A stretch of DNA of 23,530 nt from Entrophospora sp. SA101. Taxonomy: Eukaryota; Glomeromycota; Glomeromycetes; Entrophosporales; Entrophosporaceae. Position numbers and translations under genes: made by a program. Below the pieces are notes generated by a model. The model saw only the letters and a program-made list of their open reading frames with translations. It did not search any database and had not been told where the DNA came from. Location: assembly GCA_958430865.1 (NCBI GenBank), contig CAUDNR010000628.1:4327-27856 (forward strand), written 5' to 3'. Shown piece after piece: positions 10,298 through 21,156 of the stretch; the first letter of the stretch is position 1, and each line of letters starts with the position of its first letter.

Positions 10298-10662
10298 TCA
10301 ATTATAGTTACATTATTATTTAATTTAATTTTTAATTTTAATTATGTCTTAAATTATAAAAAATAAAAATTATTAATTTGCATTCTTACCATATTTGCAA
10401 AAAAATCATTTTATTGTTACACGCGTGTGATGTATATTAATTATATTAATATTAGGTGTTTCAACTCTAGAATATAAAAATTCTTTTCATACACATATAT
10501 GTTATATGTTGAATATATAATTCGAATAAAATTTTTTGGTTTATTCTTCCTCCCATTCCTTTATTCTTTTACATATAATTTTTGAGCTGGCCTCATATAA
10601 AAACTTCCTTTCATTTTCATAATTTCTACATACCTATCAAACTTTTCCTTTACTCCTTTACA
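10298..10662 (+). promoter_or_regulatory. Upstream region of the ferric-reductase-type gene
   Basis: 365 bp of AT-rich non-coding DNA between the pseudokinase stop and the next ATG. A TATA-like catataaaaac lies at 10594-10604 and a pyrimidine-rich leader (cttttcctttactccttt) immediately precedes the ATG at 10663. No other structure was noticed. Confidence 0.3.
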
Positions 10663-12398
10663 ATGGATGAACCAAATTTTGTAGCGGGATATTACCAATG
10701 TCTTACATTTTTAAGTATTGTAGTAGCTCTTTCGGCTATATATCAAATAAGTCAAGTAAAATTGTTATTATCAGGTTCAAAATGGCCAGAATTACCGGAT
10801 TTACCATCCTATGAAGAAAAATTTGACACAGTAAAGGATAATAGTGATAATAATAAAAACAACACTGCTATACATTTTAAAATAACTGTTTGGATATATA
10901 AAATATTAAATTATGTATTGGATTACACTTTAATTGGAGAAATTTCAATAAATGAAATAATATTATTGGTGATATTTATTACTTTGAATCTGATATTTTT
11001 ATATCTACCATTTCAAGATGGAATTAGTACGGTGCCAGATCTATATAATAGAAGTGCATATATAGCATTAGCAAATGCAGCATTTGTATTTCCATTGGCA
11101 ACGCGTAATTCAGTATTTGTAGTATTATTTGGGGTACCATTTGAAAGATTAATCACATTTCATCGATGGGTTGGTAAAACAATTTTTTTGTTGTTAACAT
11201 TTCATGGTTCATATCAAATGCAACAAAACTTCAATTCATTATCACAAATATTTTTAGATAAAATTAATTTATGGGGATTTTTGTCCTATGTTTCATTGTT
11301 TATAATATTTTTGACATCTCATCCATTATTTCGTAGACGTTTCTTTGAATTTTTTTATTGGTCACATTTTAATTTTATCTTTTTTGTGATATTCGGCGTA
11401 TTACACAATGATAACTTTAGCACATTCACTTGTGTCGGTGTTGGATTATATGTAATTGATCGAATAATTAGGTCTTTGATAGGATATAAGGATGTTAAAA
11501 TAATATCGATAGAAGCAATGCAAGCCAACGTAACAAAAGTGGTATTTGATTTCAATTATTATTACTCGGCAGGTCAATATATGTTTATAAATATACCAAA
11601 TTTAAACCAACCAACATCATTGATTGCATGGCACCCAATTTCATTTTCTTCCTCCAAAAGTATTATCAACGCGCATGACGATGATCATAATAGTGACAAT
11701 AATAACAATATGGCAAGTTTTCATATGAAATCTCAAGGAGGATTTTCTAACCAATTGTATATCAGATCACAACAACACCAACAACAATTATTACCACCAC
11801 TCAAATTAAAAGTCGACGGACCTTATGGCAAACCAGTCTTGATTTTGCACAATATAGTACAGTCGTGTTAATTGGTGGAGGAATTGGAGTTACTCCTCTG
11901 ATTAGCATATTAAATGATTTAATTAATAGACAACTTACAAATATTCCATTAAAAACCCAAACAATCCATTTTTGTTGGTTAATACCTCATTTAGGTAAAT
12001 AGTAAACTATTTTTCATCATCGTCATTATCATTATTATGATTTCAGTTTTAATCTTAATTTTTAAATTTTCTTAGATTCTTATAGTTGGTTTGAACTTGA
12101 ATTACAAGAATTAATATCAAAGAGTCGAGCATTACCAAATAACAAATATTTATTAAACGTAAAGATATTTTTGACTAAATCAACAACAATATCAACACCA
12201 CTGTCTTCATTGTTCTTCCTCGGTAGACCTGATTTCAATTTGTTATTACGTGACGTTAAACAATATAATGTGGCTGGCGATATTGCAGTTGGTGTTTGTG
12301 GACCAGCTATAATGAGGAGGAAAGTTAGAAATGCTTCTGTGATCGAGAGTGATGAAACTTGTTTATTTAAAGTTCATTATGAAACGTTTGAACTATAA
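10663..12398 (+). CDS. Ferric-reductase/NOX-type transmembrane flavocytochrome, one-base frameshift
   Basis: Electron transfer from NADPH through FAD and two hemes across a membrane, to ferric iron or oxygen. The first in-frame ATG after the pyrimidine-rich leader is used. Hydrophobic segments span about residues 8-30, 96-115, 136-156, 170-185, 203-220 and 235-250. Heme ligands are spaced as in the family: H167/H181 (H-x13-H) and H235/H248 (H-x12-H). The FAD motif is HPISFSS (324-330). The NADPH site GGGIGVTP follows near 11876 and a late VCGPAIM near 12294; the end 'ETFEL' resembles plant-type reductases. Exons are 10663-11994 and 12076-12398 (81-bp intron). Around 11831-11841 the frame slips by one base: 'VDGPYGKP' and 'DFAQYSTVVLIGGG' lie in different frames with no intron between. 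Either an assembly error or a recent pseudogene; about 551 aa if continuous. Metal reductase versus superoxide generator cannot be settled here. Confidence 0.85.
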
Positions 12399-12525
12399 TT
12401 TAATAATGGTGAATGAGTGGATGGAAAGAAAATTTATTTATTTTTGTTTCTTGTAAAAAAAAAAAATCTAGAATGTAATAATAGTACTGTAATAATAATA
12501 TTTATTAGTAGCCTTGCTCATATAC

Positions 12526-12565
12526 GAACATTCGTACTACCAAGAATTTCTGGGTTCAAAATTTA
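12526..12565 (+). repeat. 40-bp direct repeat, upstream copy
   Basis: Begins gaacattcgtactaccaag and matches 13545-13584 at 35 of 40 positions in the same orientation. The pair encloses about 980 bp of decayed minus-strand coding relict. Confidence 0.6.
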
Positions 12566-13544
12566 AGTTATCACCATTATATACTATCAATATAATGTAA
12601 TCTTGCTATTTTCTTTTCCTATTTCGTAACTTTGTAATTATTTAACAACTTCCATTGTAGTAATTAGTCCAAAAATATAAATTCAATAAGGGTTAATTTC
12701 TTCCCTTCTGGCCTGTTTTCACTTTGTTGATAGGATTTCATTTTAGATAGTGAGCTATTTTCTTTTGACTGCTTTTGGAATTCTTCTTCATTGTTAAATA
12801 TAAATCCATGAATTTGGCAATTTTTTCAGCATTCTTATCAAATTTCTGACAAGTTTATTAGTCAGCATGTTTTTCAGTAGGAAGAATGTGCTTATGGTTT
12901 GGTTATGTTTGTCTACAAATAAAAGGCTTCAGGAATATCCTTCCCATAGTTTCTTCTGTCTTTTATGGATTCACCAACTATCTTATAATAATAAGGAGAT
13001 CTTTTAATTCTTCAAATTAACTGGAGGTCATCAGCTGCACACAATAAATCTTCAATTAGCCATGTTTATAATTTCATTATATGATAAAACATTACTTCCT
13101 TCTACAACAATGATTGGTTTTGCTTCTGCTTCCTCATGCCATTCCACTGGATATAAGTCAGTTACTGTATCATGTTTTTTATCTTTTAATTATGATGAGG
13201 CGCTTGAGTATTTTTTCCTGTAAGAAGTTCCTTTATACCTGCAGCTAAACTTTTTGAATTTACACTATCTGGTTTGGCAAACAGACACAAGTAAAGTCTT
13301 CATCATTCATATTAGGAAGTTTTATCTGTAGAACAGATGATAGAACAGATAAAAGTAATACTGTCTTTCCTTTGATATGCTTCTCTATTTTTTCTACAAT
13401 ATTAGTTTTTTCAGAACAGCTACTAACATTGGTTTTTTGTTCATTAACATTAATTTTTTAATATCAAATTTTTGGAGCAATACGCCTGTGGAAATATATT
13501 TTTGAATGATATATGGGGCATGCTGCAACAAAACCAGACAAAGT

Positions 13545-13584
13545 GAACATTGGTATAACCAAGAATTTCAGGGATCAAAATTTA
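13545..13584 (+). repeat. 40-bp direct repeat, downstream copy
   Basis: Begins gaacattggtataaccaag; partner of 12526-12565 with five mismatches. It could be a terminal repeat of the enclosed relict or two copies of a dispersed short repeat. Confidence 0.6.
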
Positions 13585-13649
13585 GTCATTTGTAATGTGA
13601 TCATAATTAACAGTTTTATCTCATTTGTTAAATGATATATAGAACTAGT

Positions 13650-13722
13650 GACGAAATAATTTTCGACGAAATGAACTTTCGATGAAACAAACTTTCGACG
13701 AAATGATTGTTGATGAAATGAA
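13650..13722 (+). repeat. Minisatellite of 15-16-bp units (gacgaaatgaactttc-like)
   Basis: Four to five head-to-tail imperfect units: gacgaaataattttc, gacgaaatgaactttc, gatgaaacaaactttc, gacgaaatgattgtt and a partial gatgaaatgaatc. Unit variation and the lack of a conserved open frame argue for a non-coding tandem repeat. The enrichment in CG dinucleotides stands out in this AT-rich DNA. Confidence 0.75.
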
Positions 13723-14268
13723 TCAGACCCACAATATTATTATCGTTTAATATTATTTTCAAATTATTAATTAAATTAATTTGAAAATCCTATTTCTTTA
13801 ATCATAGACATGAAAAAATCTTGAGCAGCGCTCTTATTAGTTTATCAGCAGAAAGGTTTTTAAAAATGAACATTTACAAGCCAAGGTAATGGCAAAGGAC
13901 GATTGAATCGGTTCTATATCCTGTATGTGAATCGAACGGTAGTCCGATTGGATAAATGCTTTTGTTAATTATCACCATTATTATCAATTATTTGTTTTAC
14001 CATTTTGAAGGTGTTCCATCAACATCATTACCACATTCTTGCATCATCAACAATTGCCATATCACGAACATATTTTCTTATTAGACTTGTTAATAATGGA
14101 TAAGGTGCTTCTATCTATCACAATTAAATGATGAAAATGAATGATGAGAAGGTTGAAATTTTGAAAACTTACAAAATAAGGTTCAATTGATTTTACATCT
14201 AATGCTTTGGCCTTGTTATTATTTAATTGGTAAAGCACTATCCAAAATGGCTCTAGCAATTAGATCTG

Positions 14269-14459
14269 TATGTAGAAAGTGCATATCATACTGAAGGCAA
14301 GTGAGTACCATACTGAAGAAAGGGGAAAAAATGGTTATGTAGAAAGTGCGTACTGTACCAGGGAAGGGGTATTGGTAATATGGAATTTACATGTTGAACT
14401 TGTAATTTTTTTTAGTACGGTACTCACTTGCCTTCAGTATGGTACGCATTTTCTATATA
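14269..14459. mobile_element. Foldback-type MITE, 191 bp, upstream of the RsfS gene
   Basis: Arms 14269-14314 and 14414-14459 are inverted repeats of 46 bp matching at 41 positions, built around ctgaaggcaagtgagtacc. Outer TA dinucleotides on both sides suggest a TA target duplication (Tc1/mariner or pogo type), though no empty site is available. A third partial copy of the arm start (tatgtagaaagtgcgtact, about 14335) lies inside, so the element contains an internal duplication. It ends 72 bp before the RsfS ATG. Confidence 0.75.
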
Positions 14460-14531
14460 TTCCAGTTGGATTTTGAGGTTTGGAAACAGATAAAGTTACA
14501 CGAGTAAAATTTTCTTTTTTTGATCAAAAAA

Positions 14532-15691
14532 ATGAATTTAAATCAATTTCGAAGATTAATTATTCTCACGACAAAAAAATTGCCTAAATGTAATCATTAT
14601 CATCATCATTATAATAATAATATTAAACTTATTAATATTAATAAAAATAAAAATATATTACTGAATAAAATAATTACAATCCATAATAACAATTTATTAT
14701 TGTTTAAAAGAACTTATGTAATATCAAGTAAAAATCCAAATGAAGCTTCTGTATCATATGAACATGAAAAGGATAAAAACAAAGATGAAAAGAATAATGA
14801 AAGAGAAGAAGATATAATAGAGATGGTAGATGTAGAAGGAAATGATGATAAAGTTGAAGTTGAGCATATTGATAAATCATTATATCCAGAATTATTTCCA
14901 GAAAAAAATGAATTAAATGAATTAAGTGACGAAGATGGAAATAATGAAGATGTAAAAGGTGCCAGGGAAGAAGATTTTACATGGTTTGTTGATCCTAAAT
15001 ATGAGAATCCTCAAGAAAATGCTGTCGATGATGAAGATTTTATACCAATGTGGCAGCGTAAAGCATCTGTAGTTGTTTCAGATCTGTCATCAGCAACATC
15101 AAAATTTGAAGGGGAAGGAGGAAAACATTTGGAAATGGTGAAATATTTAGAAGATGAAGGCATTGAAAATATTACAATTATTGATGTTAGTAAGAAATCT
15201 GATTTTGCAGATTGGATGATAATTGGCGAAGGAAAAAGTTCAAGGCATATGGGTGGCGCAGTTGATGGGTTATATAAAATGGTAATTATAATTTCTACTT
15301 GAAAAAGAGGAGCATTTGATATACATAAACACATTTATATACATATATCTTCATATCTTTATATCTTTACATATGTGTCTAGTTGAAAGATAATATAAAG
15401 AAACAAAATTTAGATGCGTCCAATTCATCATCACTAAGTTATCCAATAGTGGAAGGAAGAGATTCAGATGAATGGATGTTGATTTATACAGAAACAATAT
15501 TTGTACATTTATTCACACCTGAAGAAAGAAAATATCGTAATTTAGAAAAATTATGGGAATCAATTCCCTCATATAATGATCTTAGTGATCGTGATAAAAG
15601 GATAAGCACTACCAAAGATATTATGAAAGGGTTTAAAGGATTCAATCCAAAATTCAGTAGAAGACCTCAACTTATTGGGCTTAAAGACTGA
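14532..15691 (+). CDS. Mitochondrial ribosome-silencing factor (RsfS/Iojap/ATP25-N family)
   Basis: RsfS-family proteins bind the large ribosomal subunit and block or guide subunit joining; in fungi the domain also occurs in ATP25 and acts in mitochondria. Exons are 14532-15281 and 15383-15691, with a 101-bp intron (gtaatt...tctag) falling cleanly after codon 250; product 352 aa. The start is the ATG at 14532, since the frame further upstream lacks one. The N-terminus is basic and Asn/Lys/Ile-rich, compatible with a mitochondrial presequence. Residues about 75-160 are very acidic and low-complexity. The RsfS domain is C-terminal: 'MVKYLEDEGIENITIIDVS', 'DWMIIGEGKSSRHMGGAVDG', and in exon 2 'DEWMLIYTETIFVHLFTPEE' and 'LEKLW'. 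It lacks the long M domain of yeast Atp25, so it resembles MALSU1-like proteins more. A MITE lies in its presumed promoter. Confidence 0.9.
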
Positions 15692-17157
15692 GTGAATAAA
15701 TGATTGATTGATTGGTTAATATATTAGTGTTGATTAGTTATTAGATTAGCAAATTATAGTCAGAACTCATTAAACCAAAGTCAATGTTTTCAAAAAAAAA
15801 ATCTTCGGTTTAGTATCAGCCTATAGAGATAAATTTAATAGGTAGATAATAAAAAAACATTGGTATATTTGTTTTATCAAAGCATCATCTTAACAAGTTA
15901 TGACAAAATTAGTAGATTTTAATATAATCATCCCCAGATGAGATTCAATTCTAATTTTATTAAGAATAATTTTACCACCTGAAATCTTAACTTAAATAAA
16001 TATCATTATCATCGATGCCATCATAATCCATTATTGCTATATTGCTAAATAAAATAAAATATTTTATTTCAAATTAATTTGATAATTCATATTTTTGGAT
16101 TAAAGAAGATATTATCAGTAAAATTTGGCACCATCAAATTCGATGCTCAATTAATCGTGGATAATGCATATTTAACTGTATATTATATATAGGAAATTGG
16201 TCATTGATAATTGAAAGGAACTTAGACTGCTTGAATTTGATTATTCAAATAATGATCTTGATTATTATGAGCCTCCCAGTTAATAGTAATGAAGATGAAA
16301 ACACATTAATTAATGGTCGATGAAGTGATATTAATACTGATAACAAGGGGCTGTTAAGTCACAATTTCCACAAAGTAAAAAATGAAGATAATTTTTTACA
16401 ATCTAGAATATTATGAATCTGTCGGTGAATATGAACTTTTAGCTAGAGGATTCAGGAACTATGACAAGAAGCATGATTTCTTTGGCTATGTGACATTTAT
16501 AGATGACTTGAACCTTTTTTGTTTAAGAGTTTTTAGAAACGACAATCATTTGCTAGTTTTTTTTAATTCTTTTTTAGAAATCTGAGGCTTTGAAATTTTC
16601 AACCCGTTGTAAACAAATAACATTTTTTCTCCGCTTAAGCACGAGAGGAGCAGAGATGAGCTAGCTAATGAAAAATCTCTGTTTTCTTCAACCTAATTTT
16701 TTGGGAAGGAATTTTTTGTTTTTAAAATTAACATACATAATATATTTACCTTTGATGATCTATTACGACGTAGATACCTTTTCCGCATGATAAACGTCCT
16801 TTACTGTTTATCATGCAAATAATAAATCTTTTTTTTCCAAGCAAACAGAGATTTGGTTTTTAATGCTTGGTTGGCGTGATAAAAATCACTACTGACTGGT
16901 ATGTTTTTTTTAAATTAACAAGTTTACAACCGAGAATGCAATTTAAGCCTTTTACCCTTTATTATTATCACATTTTAGATCAAGACAATAGCCTATTTTA
17001 TTAAATTCGAAATATATAAATAGAACGGCCGCTCCCACATTTTTTGCAACACCAACGTAGTAGTAGTGAGAGATATTTCAAGTTTAACCGTGAAACCAGA
17101 ACCATCTCACCTTTTCAATGTACAGGAAGGGGACATATTTCGTGAACATGTGCATGC
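15692..17157. other. Intergenic, no supported gene
   Basis: About 1.5 kb AT-rich. An ATG-started 67-codon frame at 16382-16585 has no recognisable motif and I do not call it. A TATA-like aaatatataaatag near 17010-17023 is followed by a small GC-richer patch (aacggccgctccc), which could be the promoter end of the Helitron remnant downstream. Nothing else was recognised. Confidence 0.4.
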
Positions 17158-19132
17158 ATGTCGTTTAGGCTCCAGGAGTTGATGTTTTTACTACTTGGGG
17201 AAAAGATATGTAATTCCTCAGTTCAGGTAAAATACCTAGTGACTGATCCACCTGCTATCTGCTCAAAATGTGCATTACCAATTTCAATGATTGATTTGGA
17301 TGATGATAATCCCTATTGGAAAGATCTTATAGAGAAATACTTTGGGCACCCAACTGGAGAACCTTTTAAATCCATGTTATACAAAGATTATTTTGAACAA
17401 TATAAGATATCTTTGTCACCATTAAATTCAACAAAATAAACTATATTCTGTGATCTCCTTGGAAATTATGTTATTAAAAGGAAGAAAAAAATATTGGTCA
17501 GATATAGAATTCTTCACATGAGGCATGGTGAATTATATTTTTACCAAAGACTTTTGTTGAATTTTCCAGTAAGAAGTGAGCAAGAGTTGATAGGATCTTA
17601 CACAACTTACAGAGAGCATTATCTTGCCATATATACTGAAAATTCTTTACAGTTGTTGAACTTTGAACAGCAACATCAACATAATCAGACCATTGAAATT
17701 CTGGACCAGTATTGTGCACTTATGGAGACTCTTTAACCATTGTTATCCTGTGATATAAAAGAACTAATAAAACAACAACTTGAAAAAACAAAAATGGTAC
17801 CTGCTGCTATTCCAAACAATCCTATGCTGTACTTGCCAAGTTGACAATACAGATGTATTCAAATAATTAGGAACTTTATGGGGAAGGGAGATCCATACCA
17901 TTGTCCCTATTTTTTCATAACTGGAAGTGCATACAGAATTGGAAAATCTTATCTAATTAATATGTTGAAAAGAATATTTACATCTTCAAGAAAAAATTTT
18001 CTCTTAATGACTCCAACAGGAATTTCAGCCCAAAATGTCAAAGGGCAAACAATTCACTCTGCATTAAAAATTAGATCTAATGGTGAAAATTATCAAACAT
18101 TAGCATTTGTAGATAAAGAATTTAACCTGAAATTGACATGATAATAATTGATGAAATCTCAATGGTGTCAGCATCACTGTTGACCTTCATATCTGAAATA
18201 TTTTCATCAATTCACTATAATCACGAACCTTTTGGTGGCATAAATTTCATCATTATTAGAGACCCTGCACAACTTCCACCAGTAATGTATATAAGCTACC
18301 TATTTGGAGATTACTTTATCCACTCTTTCTTTGCCATTCACATCAACCAAATGATGACCTGAATTTTACAACCTCTTACAAAATATCAGAATTGGTAATA
18401 TTTCACAACAGGTTTGGCAGAATTAGAAGAGAAGTTTCATGGTAGTCTTGAGAACTCTGTAGAGTCTATCTTGAACACAACACATATTGTTGGCCTCAGA
18501 GAATGTGCTGATCAAATAAATAGGACAATATGTAATCTTTTATCTGTTCTGGATAATAAAATTATAATATCCAAATCTACCGATATGTTAAGTGGAAAGA
18601 TTGTAGATTTTGATAATGACAAACTGTTTAAAAATAAAACAAACCTTCCAAAAATTTTGAGAGCTCAGATTGGTGCAAGGGTTATGTTCCTCAACAACTC
18701 TCAGGTAAAACACAAAATCTGCAATGGTACCATTGGAGTAATAACTGATGTTGATGTAGGAAACATGAAAGTGAGAGTTGTTTTTTCTGTTCACTCTGGA
18801 ATAGTAGATATGGATATCAAAAAACAAACATCAAATTTCTTAGTGAATGATATTCCTGCAAGTAGGGAACAATTTCCAATCAAAATGCTTTTGCATTGAC
18901 AGTACATAAAACACAATCATTAACTTTACCTGACATATCCCTTAGTCTCGATTCCCAAATATTTGCAGCAGGTCAAGCATATGTATCTTTAAGTCGTTGC
19001 ACTGATTGGGAGAAGGTTAAAATTAATGCATTTACAAGGGAAGCATTTATTACTGATCAATCAATGATAGCAGAATACAAACGTTTAGAAAGAATTGCTG
19101 CCAACTCACTTCCATTTTCTGTAACTCGATAG
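17158..19132 (+). pseudogene. Helitron-type PIF1 helicase, 5'-truncated and disrupted
   Basis: Remnant of the DNA helicase half of a Helitron/Helentron replicase. 17158-17439 and 17494-17736 resemble the linker region ahead of the helicase ('NSSVQVKYLVTDPP', 'FYQRLLLNFPVRSEQELIGS', 'TYREHYL'). The helicase begins near 17878: 'PYFFITGSAYRIGKSYLIN' is Walker A with a decayed AGTGKS core, then 'LLMTPTGISAQNVKGQTIHS', 'IIIDEISMVSA' (Walker B), 'DPAQLPPV', 'QIGARVMFLNN', 'CNGTIGVITDVD', and the C-terminal 'LTVHKTQSLTLPDI', 'GQAYVSLSRC'. Frameshifts occur near 18138 and 18890, stops near 17437, 17734 and 18361, and sequence is missing between 18290 and 18414. The rolling-circle nuclease domain is absent. 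It lies between the RsfS gene and an intact kinase and is non-functional. Confidence 0.85.
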
Positions 19133-19244
19133 TAATACTGTAATTGTAATAGAATTAATATTATCGTCGTTTGGCATGTAAAAACAAAATAAAAAATAAT
19201 AAAATTTTGTTGTACGAATCGCAAATCTCTTTATCTGTACTGGT

Positions 19245-19261
19245 TGGTGACGAAGTCACCA
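19245..19261. repeat. Short perfect hairpin downstream of the helicase remnant
   Basis: tggtgac-gaa-gtcacca: seven-base arms with a three-base loop, 113 bp after the helicase stop. Helitron-type elements carry a hairpin near their 3' end, and the position fits. No CTRR terminus follows (caaatataaa), so this is only a candidate; Helentron-like ends differ from the CTRR rule. Confidence 0.4.
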
Positions 19262-19524
19262 CAAATATAAATTTTGCAATATGCAGTAGATAATTCGGTC
19301 ACAAGTGTAACAAAGCTTAATTGAAAAGGAAACCTGTGGGCACTTTTTCAACCATGATCGATTTGTCATTTTAAATTGGAAAGAAACAAACATGATCGAA
19401 CAGTTTGTAGATTAAAGCAACGTTTCACGGTTGTGTAAACATACAAAAGTTAATTCATCTTCTATTTAGTGAAACAACAACTTTCTTTTAAGAAAAAAGT
19501 TTTTTTAAAACCATAAATAAAATA
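19262..19524 (+). promoter_or_regulatory. Upstream region of the intact kinase gene
   Basis: Non-coding, AT-rich. No clear TATA or repeated motif; two atgatcga words (19353 and 19392) lie in the middle. Included to account for the gap. Confidence 0.2.
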
Positions 19525-21156
19525 ATGGACAAACTCAAAAATTATTTCAAGAAAAAAAATTTGAGTGATGGTGATGATGACAATAACAACAGAAATATTC
19601 CTATCAATGATACAAATAGCAACAATAAAATTGAGTCTACTAATCATTTTAATAAAGAAGATGAATATTTCCTTGTAAGAGAAAGAAAATTTGGTGCATG
19701 TTCAACTTGTAATCAATACAATTCTTCTTATTCATGGTGTCAAAAATGTGACCCACCATTATTAACTCGAGGATGGACAAGCGGTAATGAAGCATTAGAT
19801 GAATTAATAAAAAGTACACAATTTAAAGCAACACGATATGAGAATCGTTATTATTTTGAATGGATTGATTATAAAAATTTAAAAGATATCAAAAAGATAG
19901 GTGAAGGTTGTTTTTCAACTATTTACAAAGCTTCTTGGATCAATGGTCTTAAATCTATAAACCAAAGTAACAAACGAACTAGAAGAAATAGGATTGTTGT
20001 ATTAAAAAAGTTAAAAGATATACAAATTATTTCTGATGAATTTTTAAATGAGGCATGGTTTTTTATTTTTATTTTTATTTTTATTTTTATAATATAGAAA
20101 AAGTAATTACTTCTAAAACTAAATTTTTTAATTCTTAAATTTTAATTTTTTACAGGTCAAAAATTACGTTGAATTTTATAAAAGAATCAATACAGTTCAT
20201 ATTTTTGGATTATCACAAGATCCAATCACCAATGAATATATATTTGTGATGGAATATATGAATGATGGAAATCTTCACGATTGTTTAAAAAAGGAATTTA
20301 AAAATTTAAAATGGAAAGATAAACTAGACATTCTTTACAGTATTATTAACAGTTTAGAAAAGCTTCACGAAAAAGAAATTATTCACCGTGACCTTCATAG
20401 TGGTAATATTCTATATAAAAAGCAAAATGACTTTATCTATCCACGCATTGCAGACTTGGGATTTTCATGTCCAGCTAATCAAAATGTATTTGGGGTACTT
20501 CCATATGTTGCACCAGAAGTCTTAAGAGGTGAAGCTTACACAATTAGATCTGATATATATAGCTTTGGGGTGCTGATGACATTGATATCAGCAGGTCAAC
20601 AACCGTTCAAAAATGTTCCGCATGATTCAGATCTTGCAATGGCTATTTGTGAGGGCCTAAGGCCAGGATTTTCAAAAAATACTCCTAAATTTTTTATTAG
20701 ATTGGCATATAGATGCATGGATGCTAATCCTAACAAGCGTCCAAATGCTAAAGAAATTAGAAAGTCTTTTGGTTTTTGGAAAGGTGCATTTAATAAATAC
20801 TTGATTAGGATGGATAGACATGATTATTATACTCGAGAACAACTCGATGAATTAAAATCAATTAGAAGAGAAATTAATGAAATGGATAGAATAAAATTTG
20901 ATCCATCGACAATCGCTTCAATTGTTCGTTCAAATGCCGTTTATACTAGCAAGTTATTGAAATTTTTAAATCTTCCTCAACCTGTGAATACAAATAAAGT
21001 TACAATAATCGGTAATCATAATGGTAATTATTATGATTTTATTATCGATTTTTACTGTTAATCTATTGATTTTAACGTTTGAATAATCAATATCAACACT
21101 AATGCTAATAAATTATATTTATAGATTCTCGTGAAATAGATTTAACAAATGAATGA
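19525..21156 (+). CDS. Protein kinase, expanded zinc-ribbon-headed family, catalytically intact
   Basis: Ser/Thr or TKL-like kinase; substrate unknown. Exons 19525-20052, 20156-21011 and 21125-21156, 471 aa. An Asn/Asp-rich start is followed by C59/C62 and WC72/C75, a WTSGN box, then the kinase: glycine loop GEGCFSTIY (126-134), ATP lysine K161, helix-C Glu E176, HRDLHSGN with D255 and N260, DLG at 276-278, APE at 295-297, 'SDIYSFGVLM', and 'RCMDANPNKRP'. All catalytic residues are present. Intron 1 (103 bp) begins GC, not GT (GAG|gcatgg), at exactly the position where the paralogue at 8255 has GAG|gtgaat; it contains a tttttatt repeat. Intron 2 (113 bp) leads to a 32-bp exon encoding DSREIDLTNE. 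A second donor 12 bp later (21024) keeps the same phase and would add four residues. Without intron 2 the frame stops at 21059. Confidence 0.88.

Larger units (their letters stand above)
12399..14268. other. Gene-free region holding a decayed minus-strand relict
   Basis: About 12680-13440 read on the minus strand gives several short open blocks interrupted by many stops: 'LYPVEWHEEAEAKPIIVVEGS', 'YYKIVGESIKDRRNYGKDIPEAF' (in part) and 'EKIEKHIKGKTVLLLSVL'. They look like one former protein, probably of a mobile element or multicopy gene, which I cannot identify. The relict is bracketed by two 40-bp direct repeats. A 15-16-bp minisatellite follows at 13650-13722. The rest, 13723-14268, shows no coding sequence I trust. 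Confidence 0.5.

Noticed and set aside
13900..13965. tRNA-like stretch with short GC-richer stems
   Set aside because: Could not fold a cloverleaf with A and B box consensus.
15011..15334. 107-codon minus-strand frame opposite the RsfS gene
   Set aside because: Antisense shadow of the RsfS exon; no independent coding features.
16382..16585. 67-codon plus-strand ORF
   Set aside because: No motif, no supporting splice or promoter structure beyond chance; composition ordinary for AT-rich non-coding DNA.
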